DNA of 64,000 bases from Hansschlegelia beijingensis (GTDB taxonomy: Bacteria > Pseudomonadota > Alphaproteobacteria > Rhizobiales > Methylopilaceae). Below, piece by piece: positions 8,329 to 16,635 of the stretch. The translations under genes and the position numbers were made by a program. The notes under the pieces were generated by a model that was not told the DNA's origin, did not search any database, and saw nothing but the letters and a program-made list of their open reading frames with translations. How positions within the stretch are numbered: the stretch's first letter is position 1; each line of letters starts with the position of its first letter. Where the stretch lies: NCBI RefSeq assembly GCF_014196425.1, contig NZ_JACIDR010000001.1, forward strand, positions 992,001 to 1,056,000. Reading direction: 5' to 3'.

Positions 8329-9825
8329 TTACTCCGCCGCCTGCTGCGGGGTCGCGGGCGTGACCGAGATCGCCGGCTCGCGGCCGTCGAGCTCCGCCCG
8401 CGCGCGCCGCACGCCGGCGGCGTAGTCCGGATGCACTCGCTCGAAGTGGACGAGCTGACGCTCGGCGATCTCCTCCGGAATGCCGCTCATCGCAGCTGCG
8501 ATGTTGGCGAACAGCCGGTTCTTCTGACCCTCGTCGAACAGGTTGAACAGAGCGGTGACCTGGCCGTAGTCGTCATTGCCGTCACGGTGGTTGAAGCGGT
8601 CGGCGTCGCCCGAAAGCCGCAGCGGGGGCTCCTTGGCGAACCTGTCCTCAGCCGGTCCGTTCATCGAGTTCGGCTCGTAATAGGCGTCCGGGTTGCCGGT
8701 GCGGATGCCGCCATAGACGTTCATCTGCCCGTCCTTGTGGTAGTGGTGCACCGGGCAGCGCGGCATGTTCACCGGGATCGACTCGTAGTGCGTGCCGAGC
8801 CGGTAACGATGCGCGTCGGCGTAGGAGAACACCCGCGCCTGCAGCATCTTGTCGGGCGAGAAGCCGATGCCCGGCACGATGTTGGACGGCGAGAACGCCG
8901 CCTGCTCGATCTCCGCGAAGTAGTTTTCGGCGTTCCGGTTGAGCTCGAGCACGCCGACCTCGATCGGCGGGAACTCGCCATGCGGCCACACCTTGGTCAG
9001 GTCGAAGGGGTTGTAGGACGTCTGCTCGGCCTGTTCCTCGGTCATGATCTGGACCTGCATCGTCCAGCGCGGGAACTCGCCCTTCTCGATGCCCCCGAAC
9101 AGAGCCTCCTGATAGCTCTCGCGAGTCTTGCCGATGACCTGGTCGGCCTCTTCGTTCGTGTAGTGCTTGTGGCCCTGCTGGGTCTTGAAATGGAACTTCA
9201 CATAGTAGCGCTCGCCGGCGTCGTTCCAGAACGAGTAGGTGTGCGAGCCGTAGCCGTTCATGTGCATCGGAGACACGGGCAGGCCGCGGTCCGACATCAG
9301 GATGGTGACCTGATGCAGGCTTTCGGGCGAAAGCGACCAGAAGTCCCACATCGCGGTCGGAGAGCGCATGTTGGTCTTCGGGTGGCGCTTCTGGGTGTGG
9401 ATGAAGTCCGGGAACTTGTAGGGATCGCGGACGAAGAACACCGGCGTGTTGTTGCCGACGAGGTCCCAGTTGCCTTCCTCGGTGTAGAACTTCAGCGCAA
9501 AGCCGCGGACGTCGCGCTCCGCGTCGGCCGCGCCCAGTTCGCCCGCGACGGTGGAGAAGCGCGCCAGCAGCGGCGTTTCGGCGCCAGGCTGCAGGGCTTT
9601 CGCCTTGGTGTATTTCGAGATGTCGCCCGTGATCTTGAGGACGCCATACGCGCCCCACCCCTTGGCGTGCACGACGCGCTCCGGGATGCGCTCTCGGTTC
9701 TGGTGCGCGAGCTTCTCGACGAGCTGGTAGTCCTGGATCAGCAGCGGGCCCCGGGGACCGGCGGTCCAGGAGTTCTGGTTGTCCGGAACCGGCGCGCCGG
9801 CCGTCGTGGTCAGGCGATGGGTCAT
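8329..9825 (-). CDS. katA: Monofunctional heme catalase
   Basis: This small-subunit, clade 3-like catalase of 498 residues dismutates H2O2 in the cytoplasm. The distal His is in the active-site motif [13 protein letters not shown], the distal Asn follows in the [14 protein letters not shown] region, and the proximal heme-ligand Tyr is in [14 protein letters not shown]. The start is the ATG at 9825, preceded by a textbook AGGAGG at 7-base spacing. The open frame continues far upstream, but that part is antisense to oxyR and is not coding. The gene is divergent from an OxyR-type regulator, with about 147 bp between the starts. That arrangement and the operator-like palindrome there strongly suggest peroxide-inducible expression. 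Confidence 0.97.
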   Translation of the reverse strand: MTHRLTTTAGAPVPDNQNSWTAGPRGPLLIQDYQLVEKLAHQNRERIPERVVHAKGWGAYGVLKITGDISKYTKAKALQPGAETPLLARFSTVAGELGAADAERDVRGFALKFYTEEGNWDLVGNNTPVFFVRDPYKFPDFIHTQKRHPKTNMRSPTAMWDFWSLSPESLHQVTILMSDRGLPVSPMHMNGYGSHTYSFWNDAGERYYVKFHFKTQQGHKHYTNEEADQVIGKTRESYQEALFGGIEKGEFPRWTMQVQIMTEEQAEQTSYNPFDLTKVWPHGEFPPIEVGVLELNRNAENYFAEIEQAAFSPSNIVPGIGFSPDKMLQARVFSYADAHRYRLGTHYESIPVNMPRCPVHHYHKDGQMNVYGGIRTGNPDAYYEPNSMNGPAEDRFAKEPPLRLSGDADRFNHRDGNDDYGQVTALFNLFDEGQKNRLFANIAAAMSGIPEEIAERQLVHFERVHPDYAAGVRRARAELDGREPAISVTPATPQQAAE

Positions 9826-9920
9826 CAGCAGCCTCCTAGGTCGGGCCCGCTCCTCGTTCCAGACGCTTTGGTGATGCGCAGGCGGGGCGGCTCCACGAGG
9901 CGAGTGTCCCTGCGAGGGTC

Positions 9921-9963
9921 GATAAGCGCAAATCAGTTGTTCAGTCGGTGCGATAAGCTTATC
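9921..9963. promoter_or_regulatory. Putative OxyR operator in the katA–oxyR intergenic region
   Basis: The 147-bp divergent region contains a perfect 12-bp palindrome GATAAGCTTATC (9952–9963), ten bases before the oxyR start. A second GATAAGC half-site lies 31 bases away (9921–9927). LysR-type regulators bind T-N11-A sites, and OxyR occupies spaced ATAG/CTAT-like elements, so this position suits autorepression of oxyR together with activation of katA. The assignment is by position and symmetry only. Confidence 0.5.
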
Positions 9964-9972
9964 TGATCGGGG

Positions 9973-10911
9973 ATGATATCGCTTCGGCAGCTCCGCTATT
10001 TCGATCAGCTCGCGCGTCTCCGGCATTTCGGGCGCGCGGCCGCGGCATGTTCGGTGACCCAGCCCGCGCTCTCGATGCAGATCCGGGAGCTCGAGGCTGA
10101 ACTTGGCCGTGCGTTGATCGAGCGCGGCCGTGACGGCGTGAAGCTCACGAGGACCGGCGAGGAAGTCGCCGCCCGCGCCGTCACGATTCTCGCGGCGGTG
10201 GCGGATCTGGAGCGCCGCGCCCGGGGCGACGATGAACAGCTCGTCGGCTCGGTGAGCCTCGGCGTGATCCCTTCCGTCGCTCCCTATCTGCTGCCCCGCC
10301 TGCTGCCCGCGATCGCCGAGCGCCATCGGCACGCGCAGCTCTCGTTGCGCGAAACGCAGACCGAGACGTTGATGCGCGAGCTGCTCGCAGGATCGCTCGA
10401 CGCCGTCCTCGTCAGTCTTCCGGTCGAGGCGAGCGAGGTCGAGGTGGAGCCGCTTTTCGACGACGCTTTCCTGCTGGCGGTTCCGGCGAGAAGCCCGCTC
10501 GCGCGGCGGCGCGTCGCCAGCATCGATCTGCTCGACGACGCCGAGCTCCTGCTGCTCGAGGACGGGCACTGCTTCCGCGAGCAGGCGCTGACCGTCTGCC
10601 GCTCGATCGATCCGCGACGGCTGCGAAGCTTCGGCGCCACCAGCCTCTCGACGCTCATGCAGCTGGTGGCGAACGGCCACGGGGTCACGCTGCTGCCGCA
10701 GATGTTCGTCGATGCGGAGGCGCGCGACGATCCGCGGGTCAGTTTGCTGAGATTCGCGGAGCCTGAGCCGAAGCGCGTCCTGGCGCTCGCCTACAGGAGC
10801 ACGTCGCCGGTCAAGACCGGCCTGTCGGCGCTCGCAGAGACGATCAGAACGGCTTGCGGCCCGGAGCTTCCGGCGGAAAAATCTTCCGCCGGTCCGGTCG
10901 GCGCGCTATAA
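9973..10911 (+). CDS. oxyR: Hydrogen peroxide-sensing LysR regulator OxyR
   Basis: The 312-residue LysR-type regulator has an N-terminal winged helix ([20 protein letters not shown] at 5–24, continuing [13 protein letters not shown]) and a C-terminal sensor domain. The sensor carries the redox pair: Cys200 in LLEDGHC and Cys209 nine residues later (FREQALTVC). The spacing is identical to Cys199/Cys208 of E. coli OxyR, whose disulfide switches on antioxidant genes. It is divergent from katA, so the catalase is the obvious target. Immediately downstream ndk is on the same strand, but its own leader suggests separate translation. Confidence that this is OxyR rather than a generic LysR protein is high because of the Cys pair and the context. 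Confidence 0.95.
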   Translation: MISLRQLRYFDQLARLRHFGRAAAACSVTQPALSMQIRELEAELGRALIERGRDGVKLTRTGEEVAARAVTILAAVADLERRARGDDEQLVGSVSLGVIPSVAPYLLPRLLPAIAERHRHAQLSLRETQTETLMRELLAGSLDAVLVSLPVEASEVEVEPLFDDAFLLAVPARSPLARRRVASIDLLDDAELLLLEDGHCFREQALTVCRSIDPRRLRSFGATSLSTLMQLVANGHGVTLLPQMFVDAEARDDPRVSLLRFAEPEPKRVLALAYRSTSPVKTGLSALAETIRTACGPELPAEKSSAGPVGAL

Positions 10912-10991
10912 GCCGGGCGCTTTCCGAGATCCTCCCCCGTCGCGCGCGCCTTCAGCAAGGCCGCCGCGGCTCATCCAAAGACAGGCGATCC

Positions 10992-11414
10992 ATGGCTATC
11001 GAGCGCACCTTTTCCATCATCAAGCCGGATGCGACTCGCCGGAACATCACCGGCAAGGTGCTGACCCTGATCGAGGACGCGGGTCTCCGGGTGATCGCGC
11101 AGAAGCGGCTCCACCTGACCAAGGAGCAGGCCGAGGGCTTCTACGCCGTTCACAAGGAGCGGCCGTTCTTCGGCGAGCTCGTCAGCTTCATGACCTCCGG
11201 CCCGGTCGTCGTTCAGGTGCTCGAGGGCGAGAACGCCATCGCAAAGTATCGTGAAGTGATGGGCGCGACCAACCCGGCGAACGCGGCTCCGGGTACGATC
11301 CGCAAGGAACTCGCCGAATCGATCGAGGCGAACACCGTCCACGGGTCCGACAGCCCCGAGACGGCTCCGCAGGAGATCGCGTACTTCTTCAAGGACGAAG
11401 AGATCGTCGGCTGA
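10992..11414 (+). CDS. ndk: Nucleoside diphosphate kinase
   Basis: This enzyme transfers the gamma-phosphate from ATP to nucleoside diphosphates through a phosphohistidine. The 140-residue product starts [13 protein letters not shown] and carries the active-site motif NTVHGSD with His117, at the exact position expected. The ATG at 10992 is chosen over an in-frame upstream start at 10854, because Ndk proteins begin just before the [10 protein letters not shown] strand. Length is normal. A GC-rich hairpin follows the stop, so it is probably monocistronic. Confidence 0.98.
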   Translation: MAIERTFSIIKPDATRRNITGKVLTLIEDAGLRVIAQKRLHLTKEQAEGFYAVHKERPFFGELVSFMTSGPVVVQVLEGENAIAKYREVMGATNPANAAPGTIRKELAESIEANTVHGSDSPETAPQEIAYFFKDEEIVG

Positions 11415-11430
11415 CGATCTGAGGGCCCGG

Positions 11431-11448
11431 GGGCCTTTCCGGAGGCCC
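11431..11448 (+). terminator. Hairpin downstream of ndk
   Basis: GGGCCT (11431–11436) can pair with AGGCCC (11443–11448) across TTCCGG, followed by TT. It lies 16 bases past the ndk stop. The stem is short but GC-rich, with only a weak T tract. Confidence 0.45.
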
Positions 11449-11456
11449 TTCGTGCT

Positions 11457-11538
11457 CCATTGTCGCGCAAGCGCGGCCTGACGTTGCATTGTGCGCGGGG
11501 CGAGCCAACGCCCCGTGAGGTTGGTGGGAGAAGACGGA
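11457..11538 (+). promoter_or_regulatory. Structured leader upstream of the TerC-family gene, possible metal-responsive RNA
   Basis: The roughly 80 bases before the TerC start hold two GC-rich inverted repeats. One is CGCG-CAAG-CGCG near 11464–11475; the other is CGGGGC (11496–11501) with GCCCCG (11510–11515). The second is followed by GTGAGG and the ribosome-binding site. GGGG…AGCC…AAC…CCGTGAG loosely recalls the conserved blocks of the manganese-sensing yybP-ykoY RNA, which often precedes TerC/Alx genes. The full consensus is not clear, so this stays a hypothesis. Confidence 0.3.
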
Positions 11539-12303
11539 ATGGAATTCACTTTCGCCTTCGATCAGCCGACCTTTTGGTTCGCGCTGCTGCAGATCATCTG
11601 GATCGATCTGCTGCTGTCCGGCGACAACGCGGTGGTCATCGCGCTCGCCTGCCGCAAGCTGCCGCCGCATCAGCGCCGCACGGGCATCCTGCTGGGCGCC
11701 GGCGCCGCGGTCGGCCTGCGCATCATGTTCGCCTTCGGCGTCACCTTCCTGCTGACGGTGCCGTTCCTCAAGATCGGCGGCGGCATTCTCCTCTTCTGGA
11801 TCGCGATCAAGCTCGCCACGGATGAGCACGACGCGCACGGAGAGGTCGAGGCCTCGGCGAGCCTGTGGGGCGCTGTGCGCACCATCGCGATCGCGGACGC
11901 GGTGATGAGCCTCGACAACGTCGTCGCGATCGCGGCGGCCGCGAAGGGGCATCCGGAGCTCTTCATCTTCGGACTGCTGCTGACGATTCCGCTGATCATC
12001 GCCGGCTCGTCGCTGCTCACCACGCTTCTGACCCGTTTCCCGATCCTGGTCTGGATCGGCGCGGCGCTGCTCGGCTGGATCGCGGGCGAGATGATCGTGG
12101 GCGACGTCAAGGCGCTGGAGTGGCTGCAGGCCTACAACCCGTCGCTGGTCATCCCGAACCCGGAGACGCCGGGCGTGATGACGACCGCGAAGCCGCTGCA
12201 CTACGGGGCCGCGGTGGCGGGGGCGGCGTTCGTCCTGATCGTGTCCTACATCATCAAGCGCCGCCGCCACCGCTCGGCGGAAGCCACGATCGAGAGCGCC
12301 TGA
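11539..12303 (+). CDS. TerC/YjbE-family integral membrane protein (putative metal exporter)
   Basis: The 254-residue protein has the TerC fold with seven or so helices. Its duplicated acidic motifs are LLLSGDNAVVIALACRKLP (about 24–42) and ADAVMSLDNVVAIAAAAKG (about 116–134). The SGDNA and SLDNV Asp/Asn pairs in symmetric helices are the putative metal site. Relatives such as YjbE, Alx and MeeF/MeeY are tied to Mn2+ export and metallation of exported proteins; tellurite resistance is a historical name. The start at 11539 is preceded by GGGAG at a good distance, and the in-frame start 16 codons upstream is not needed. Residues 192–209 form a soluble loop, and the tail is basic (KRRRHR). Confidence 0.88.
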   Translation: MEFTFAFDQPTFWFALLQIIWIDLLLSGDNAVVIALACRKLPPHQRRTGILLGAGAAVGLRIMFAFGVTFLLTVPFLKIGGGILLFWIAIKLATDEHDAHGEVEASASLWGAVRTIAIADAVMSLDNVVAIAAAAKGHPELFIFGLLLTIPLIIAGSSLLTTLLTRFPILVWIGAALLGWIAGEMIVGDVKALEWLQAYNPSLVIPNPETPGVMTTAKPLHYGAAVAGAAFVLIVSYIIKRRRHRSAEATIESA

Positions 12304-12316
12304 CGGGAAGGGCCCT

Positions 12317-12961
12317 TTAGGGCCAGATGAACGGGGACGGCGGCTCGTCCGGGCCGTCGACGACCACCTTGCCGTCGACGAGCCGCGCCCTGCCGGACGC
12401 CCACAGCGCGAGCGCCCGCGGATAGAGCAGGTGTTCGGCCGTCAGCACCCGGGCGGCGAGGCTTGCCTCATCGTCCCCGTCAAGCACCGGAACGGCCGCC
12501 TGCGCCACGATGGGGCCGGCGTCCATCTCCTCGGTGACGAGATGGACGGTGCAGCCGTGGAGCCGCACGCCCGTCTCCAGCGCCCGGCGATGCGTGTCGA
12601 GCCCCTTGAAGCTCGGCAGCAGGGCAGGGTGGATGTTGAGCATCCGGCCCTCCCAGCGCGCGATGAAGCCGCCCGTCAGGAGCCGCATGAAGCCTGCGAG
12701 GCAGACGATTTCCGGGGTGAAGCCCGCGAGCGTCCGGTCGAGCTCCGCGTCGAACGCGTCGCGTGACGGGAACAGCTTGTGGTCGACCACCGCCGTCGGG
12801 ATTCCGGCCCGCTCCGCGACAGCGAGAGCGCCGGCGTTCGGACGGTTCGAGACGACCGCGACGATCTCTGCCGGATAGCCGGGCTCGGCCGCCGCGTCGA
12901 TCAAAGCGGCCATGTTCGACCCGCGGCCCGACACCAGGATCGCGACCCGCGCGCGGCTCAT
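12317..12961 (-). CDS. purN: Phosphoribosylglycinamide formyltransferase 1
   Basis: PurN catalyses the third step of purine synthesis, GAR + 10-formyl-THF to FGAR. The 214-residue protein shows the nucleotide loop LVSGRGSN (9–16), the catalytic Asn109/His111 in [13 protein letters not shown], and Asp147 in TEEMDAGPI. The last 20 residues form a basic/acidic tail seen in many alphaproteobacterial PurN proteins. Its ATG overlaps the purM stop (ATGA), so the two consecutive pathway enzymes are translationally coupled. It converges on the TerC gene with a 13-bp gap. Confidence 0.97.
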   Translation of the reverse strand: MSRARVAILVSGRGSNMAALIDAAAEPGYPAEIVAVVSNRPNAGALAVAERAGIPTAVVDHKLFPSRDAFDAELDRTLAGFTPEIVCLAGFMRLLTGGFIARWEGRMLNIHPALLPSFKGLDTHRRALETGVRLHGCTVHLVTEEMDAGPIVAQAAVPVLDGDDEASLAARVLTAEHLLYPRALALWASGRARLVDGKVVVDGPDEPPSPFIWP

Positions 12962-14040
12962 GAGAAGGCGAGGCGCCCGTGGAAGCGCACCGGCTCGTCG
13001 GCGGCGGAGATGGGGACGATCTGCCCGATGGTCGTGACCGTCTCGCCCTCGCGGCGGAGCAGCTCGGCGACCGCCTCGGCCTCGTCCGCCGCGACCACCG
13101 CGACCATGCCGACGCCGCAGTTGAAGGCGCGCAGCATCTCGGCCTCGGCGACGCCGCCGGCGCCGGCGAGCCAGCCGAACACCGGCGGCGGCGTGATCCG
13201 GGACAGGTCGATCTCGGCGCCCAGGCCGTCGGGCAGCACCCGGGGCAGATTGTCGGGCAGGCCGCCGCCGGTGATGTGGGCGAGGGCCTTGAGCCCCCCG
13301 GTCGCCTTCAGCGCGGCGAGGAGAGGACGCACGTAGATTCTGGTCGGCGCGAGCAGCGCCCGCCCGAGGCTCTGCAGCGGCGCGAACGGGGCGGGAGCCT
13401 GCAGCGAGACGCCTGACCGGGCGACGATCCGGCGAACCAGCGAGAAGCCATTGGAATGGACGCCCGAAGAGGCGAGGGCGATCAACACGTCGCCCGCCGC
13501 GACGTCCCGGCGCGGGAGCAGGCGGCCGCGCTCCGCAGCCCCGACCGCAAAGCCCGCGAGATCGTAGTCGCCGTCGGCGTACATGCCGGGCATCTCCGCC
13601 GTCTCGCCTCCGACAAGCGCGCAGCCGGCCTCCATGCAGCCGGTCGCGATGCCCTTGACGACCTCGTAGGCCACGTCGCCCGCAAGCTTGCCGCAGGCGA
13701 AATAGTCGAGGAAGAACAGGGGCTCCGCGCCCTGCACGATGACGTCGTTCACCGACATCGCGACAAGGTCGATGCCGACCGTATCGTGCACGCCGGTCTC
13801 GATCGCGATCTTGAGCTTTGTCCCGACGCCGTCATTGGCCGCGACCAGCACGGGATCTGTGAAGCCGGCGGCCTTCAGATCGAACAGACCGCCGAACCCG
13901 CCGATCTCGGCGTCGGCGCCGCTCCGGCGGGTCGCGCGCACCAACGCCTTGAGGCGTTCGACGAGAGCGTTGCCGGCCTCGATGTCGACGCCCGCCTGCG
14001 CGTAGGTGAGGCCGCCATTGGTCGTCTTGTTCTCGGCCAT
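12958..14040 (-). CDS. purM: Phosphoribosylformylglycinamidine cyclo-ligase (AIR synthetase)
   Basis: PurM converts FGAM to AIR with ATP, two steps after PurN. The 360-residue product begins [24 protein letters not shown], the usual N-terminus. It has the [10 protein letters not shown] phosphate-binding block, [29 protein letters not shown], and [11 protein letters not shown]. The ATG at 14040 is chosen; the longer in-frame opening to 14382 lies antisense to the divergent lipid gene and is not family-like. It is first gene of a purM–purN operon, with a 142-bp divergent promoter region shared with the CDP-alcohol phosphatidyltransferase. Confidence 0.97.
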   Translation of the reverse strand: MAENKTTNGGLTYAQAGVDIEAGNALVERLKALVRATRRSGADAEIGGFGGLFDLKAAGFTDPVLVAANDGVGTKLKIAIETGVHDTVGIDLVAMSVNDVIVQGAEPLFFLDYFACGKLAGDVAYEVVKGIATGCMEAGCALVGGETAEMPGMYADGDYDLAGFAVGAAERGRLLPRRDVAAGDVLIALASSGVHSNGFSLVRRIVARSGVSLQAPAPFAPLQSLGRALLAPTRIYVRPLLAALKATGGLKALAHITGGGLPDNLPRVLPDGLGAEIDLSRITPPPVFGWLAGAGGVAEAEMLRAFNCGVGMVAVVAADEAEAVAELLRREGETVTTIGQIVPISAADEPVRFHGRLAFS

Positions 14041-14182
14041 TCCCGCCTCGATGCTGCGTCGCCCGCCCCATAGACCGACAGCGGCGGCCGCGCAACCAAA
14101 GCGCTCGGCTTCAGTTTGCGCGCGAGACCCGCATCCGTATGTGGTGAGATCGGAACGTGGGCGGTTTGGAGCTGCGACGGGC

Positions 14183-14737
14183 GTGAACCTGCCGAACTCT
14201 CTGACGATGGCGCGGCTGCTGGCGGTTCCGCTCGTGGTGTGGCTGATCGCGACCGGCGAGCATCTCGCGGCCTTCGTGACCTTCGCGCTCGCCGGGGTCA
14301 CCGACGCGCTCGACGGCGCGCTGGCGCGCGCTCTCGACCAGAGGACGAGGCTCGGCGCCTGTCTGGACGCGGTCGCCGACAAGAGCCTGATCGCCGCGAT
14401 CTATGTGACGCTTGCTCTGACCGAGCACCTTCCGGCGGCGCTCGCCGCCGTGGTGGTCCTGCGCGACGTCCTGATCGTCGCGGCCGTGCTCGTCACCTGG
14501 CTGCTCGGACGGCCGATCCCGATCCAGCCGAGCGGGATCAGCAAGGCCAACACCTTCGTGCAGATCGCCTTCGCGGCCCTGATGCTGGGCGCGCGCGGCT
14601 TCGGCTGGAGCGCGCCGGGCCTCGAGGTCGCGGGGGCGTGGCTTGTGGGCGCCTTGACGTTGTGGTCGGCCGCCGCCTATCTCGCTACCTTTCTACGCCA
14701 CAACATGGTCGCCGGGGCCCGTTCGACGGATGGATAG
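14183..14737 (+). CDS. CDP-alcohol phosphatidyltransferase family protein (PgsA-like)
   Basis: The 184-residue membrane enzyme carries the complete CDP-alcohol phosphotransferase signature D-G-x2-A-R-x8-G-x3-D-x3-D (Asp44, Gly45, Ala48, Arg49, Gly58, Asp62, Asp66). It should therefore join a CDP-activated lipid to an alcohol such as glycerol-3-phosphate. About six helices are predicted. I take GTG at 14183 ([12 protein letters not shown]) as the start because family members begin just before 'NxLTxxR'; the upstream in-frame ATG adds an Arg-rich, unlikely leader. It heads the run PerM-type permease–hdaA–ppk–ppx. Whether it makes phosphatidylglycerol phosphate or another lipid cannot be told, since genomes of this group usually hold a second pgsA. 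Confidence 0.85.
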   Translation: MNLPNSLTMARLLAVPLVVWLIATGEHLAAFVTFALAGVTDALDGALARALDQRTRLGACLDAVADKSLIAAIYVTLALTEHLPAALAAVVVLRDVLIVAAVLVTWLLGRPIPIQPSGISKANTFVQIAFAALMLGARGFGWSAPGLEVAGAWLVGALTLWSAAAYLATFLRHNMVAGARSTDG

Positions 14738-14767
14738 GCTTGGCGGGGCGACAGGAGGGCGGGCCAC

Positions 14768-15934
14768 ATGAGCTTGCAACGCCAGGCTCTCTTCTGGCTC
14801 GCCGCGCTCGTCGCGGTGGCGTTCTTCCTCTACCTGTTCTCAGGCATCCTGCTGCCCTTCGTTGCGGGCCTCGCGCTCGCCTACCTGCTCGACCCGCTCG
14901 CCGACAGGCTCGAGAGGCTCGGCCTCCCGCGGGTCGCGGCCACGGTGGTGATCCTGCTGTCGGTGCTGCTCGTCTTCGTCGCGGCGATAATCCTGATAGC
15001 GCCGCTGATCGGCCAGCAGATCCTCGGGCTCGTGCAGCGCATGCCGGAGACCATCGCGCGCTTGCAGGAGCTCCTCGCGACGCAGCGGCAGGGCTGGTTC
15101 GGCGGCGTGGTCAACCAGGGCCTCGGCCAACTGCGCGATTCGCTGGGCACGGTCGTCAGCCAGGCGGTGAACTGGATCACCGCCTTCCTCAGCTCGCTGT
15201 GGGCGAGCGGCGACGCGATCATGTCGGTCGTCAGCCTGCTGGTGGTGACGCCGGTGGTCGCCTTCTACATGCTGATCGACTGGGACCGCATGGTCGGCAC
15301 CATCGACGCCTGGACGCCTCTGCGCCACAAGGAGACGGTGCGGTCCCTCGCCCGGGAGATGGACGAGAGCATCGCCGGCTTCGTTCGCGGGCAGGCGCTG
15401 GTCTGTTTGCTGCTCGGCACGTTCTACGGCATCGCGCTGTCGACGGTCGGGCTCAACTTCGGCCTCGTGATCGGGCTTGCGGCCGGCCTCATCGGCTTCA
15501 TTCCCTATGTCGGTTCGCTCACCGGCCTTATCGTCTCCGTCGGCGTCGCGACCGTGCAGTTCTGGCCGGACTGGACGATGATCCTTCTGGTCTTCGGCAT
15601 TTTCGTCATCGGCCAGTTCGTCGAAGGAAACATCCTGCAGCCGCGACTGGTCGGCGCCTCGGTCGGCCTCCATCCGGTCTGGCTGATGTTCGCGCTGGTC
15701 GCGTTCGGCTATCTGTTCGGCTTCGTCGGCCTGCTGGTCGCCGTCCCGCTCGCGGCGAGCCTGGCCGTGCTGATGAGGTTCGCCATCCGCCGCTATCTCG
15801 AGAGCCCCTTCTACACGGGGGCGCAAGGACCCAGCATGCTGCCGGGCGGCCCGAAGGGCGCGAGCCTGTTCGGGCCGCGCGGACTTCCTCCGCAGGACCC
15901 GCGGCCCATCGCCGGCCCGCCGGAGCAGAGCTGA
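14768..15934 (+). CDS. AI-2E transporter/PerM-family membrane protein
   Basis: The 388-residue polytopic protein matches the PF01594 (AI-2E/PerM) family. It has two N-terminal helices (about 9–50), a helix 61–85, a soluble amphipathic section (about 86–150) and a C-terminal block of four or five helices with the conserved GLIGFIPYVGSLTG and EGNILQPRLVGASVGLHP motifs. The final 40 residues are Pro/Gly-rich and probably cytoplasmic. Family members export diverse small molecules or act as Na+/H+ antiporters; the AI-2 role of the E. coli TqsA branch should not be assumed. The gene sits 30 bp after the lipid gene and 7 bp before hdaA, an order conserved in many alphaproteobacteria. Confidence 0.88.
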   Translation: MSLQRQALFWLAALVAVAFFLYLFSGILLPFVAGLALAYLLDPLADRLERLGLPRVAATVVILLSVLLVFVAAIILIAPLIGQQILGLVQRMPETIARLQELLATQRQGWFGGVVNQGLGQLRDSLGTVVSQAVNWITAFLSSLWASGDAIMSVVSLLVVTPVVAFYMLIDWDRMVGTIDAWTPLRHKETVRSLAREMDESIAGFVRGQALVCLLLGTFYGIALSTVGLNFGLVIGLAAGLIGFIPYVGSLTGLIVSVGVATVQFWPDWTMILLVFGIFVIGQFVEGNILQPRLVGASVGLHPVWLMFALVAFGYLFGFVGLLVAVPLAASLAVLMRFAIRRYLESPFYTGAQGPSMLPGGPKGASLFGPRGLPPQDPRPIAGPPEQS

Positions 15935-15941
15935 GACGCCG

Positions 15942-16628
15942 ATGCCGCGCGAGGCGCCGCGCCAGTACCCGCTGGAGCTCCCCCATGCGAGCCGCTTCGG
16001 GACCGAGGATTATCTGATCGGTCCGGCCAACGCGGCCGCTCACGCCCTGGTCACCGGCTGGCCCGCCTGGCCCGACCGGCTCCTCCTGCTGATCGGCGAG
16101 GAGGGGGCGGGCAAGTCGCACCTCGCGGAGATCTGGCGCTCCCAGACGGGCGCCACGGCGGCGGCCGACGCACGCGACGCGATCGCGCTGTTTCTCGAGC
16201 GGCCGGGCCGGGCCGTGCTGCTCGACGACGCCGATCGGGCGGGGGCGGATGAAGACGCCCTGTTTCACCTCCTTAACACCGCTCGGGAGCGCGGCGGGGA
16301 TCTGCTGCTGACCGCGCGCTCCGCGCCGAGCCCGGCATGGCCGTCATTGCCCGATCTCGCGTCTCGCCTGCGTGCGCTGCCGGTGGCGCGGCTGGAGCCT
16401 CCGGACGAGGCGATGGTCAAGGCGGTGCTGGTCAAGATGCTCGACGATCGACAGCTCCGCGTGGATTCGGACGTCGTCGAGTTCATCGCGAAGCGCTCCG
16501 ACCGGTCGCTCGGAGCGATCCGACGCGTCGTCGCCGAGCTCGACCGCGAGTCGCTCGCCCGCGGGCGAGGCGTGGGCCGCGGACTGGCGGCGGACGTTCT
16601 TGCGCGATCCCTCACGGAAGAGGATTGA
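15942..16628 (+). CDS. hdaA: DnaA-related replication inactivator HdaA
   Basis: HdaA binds the DNA-loaded beta clamp and stimulates DnaA-ATP hydrolysis, limiting re-initiation. The 228-residue protein lacks the DnaA DNA-binding domain but keeps an AAA+ core. The P-loop-like GEEGAGKSH lies at 52–60, followed by a LLDDADR Walker B-like segment and a C-terminal lid with SDRSLGAIRRVVAELD (sensor 2 Arg). Near the N-terminus QYPLEL (8–13) matches the clamp-binding QL-[SP]-L-[DP]-L consensus. It sits between the PerM gene and ppk with 7-bp gaps on both sides, which is the usual HdaA neighbourhood in alphaproteobacteria and supports the call over a generic DnaA-like ATPase. Confidence 0.9.
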   Translation: MPREAPRQYPLELPHASRFGTEDYLIGPANAAAHALVTGWPAWPDRLLLLIGEEGAGKSHLAEIWRSQTGATAAADARDAIALFLERPGRAVLLDDADRAGADEDALFHLLNTARERGGDLLLTARSAPSPAWPSLPDLASRLRALPVARLEPPDEAMVKAVLVKMLDDRQLRVDSDVVEFIAKRSDRSLGAIRRVVAELDRESLARGRGVGRGLAADVLARSLTEED

Positions 16629-16635
16629 GAGCTGA

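Noticed and set aside
8182-9966. A 594-codon open frame on the plus strand, antisense to katA
   Set aside because: High GC content opens the opposite frames. The product has no domain, and the minus-strand catalase is certain.
9826-10680. Extension of the katA frame far upstream, to a 783-residue product
   Set aside because: This part lies antisense to oxyR; the AGGAGG at 9825 gives the correct catalase start.
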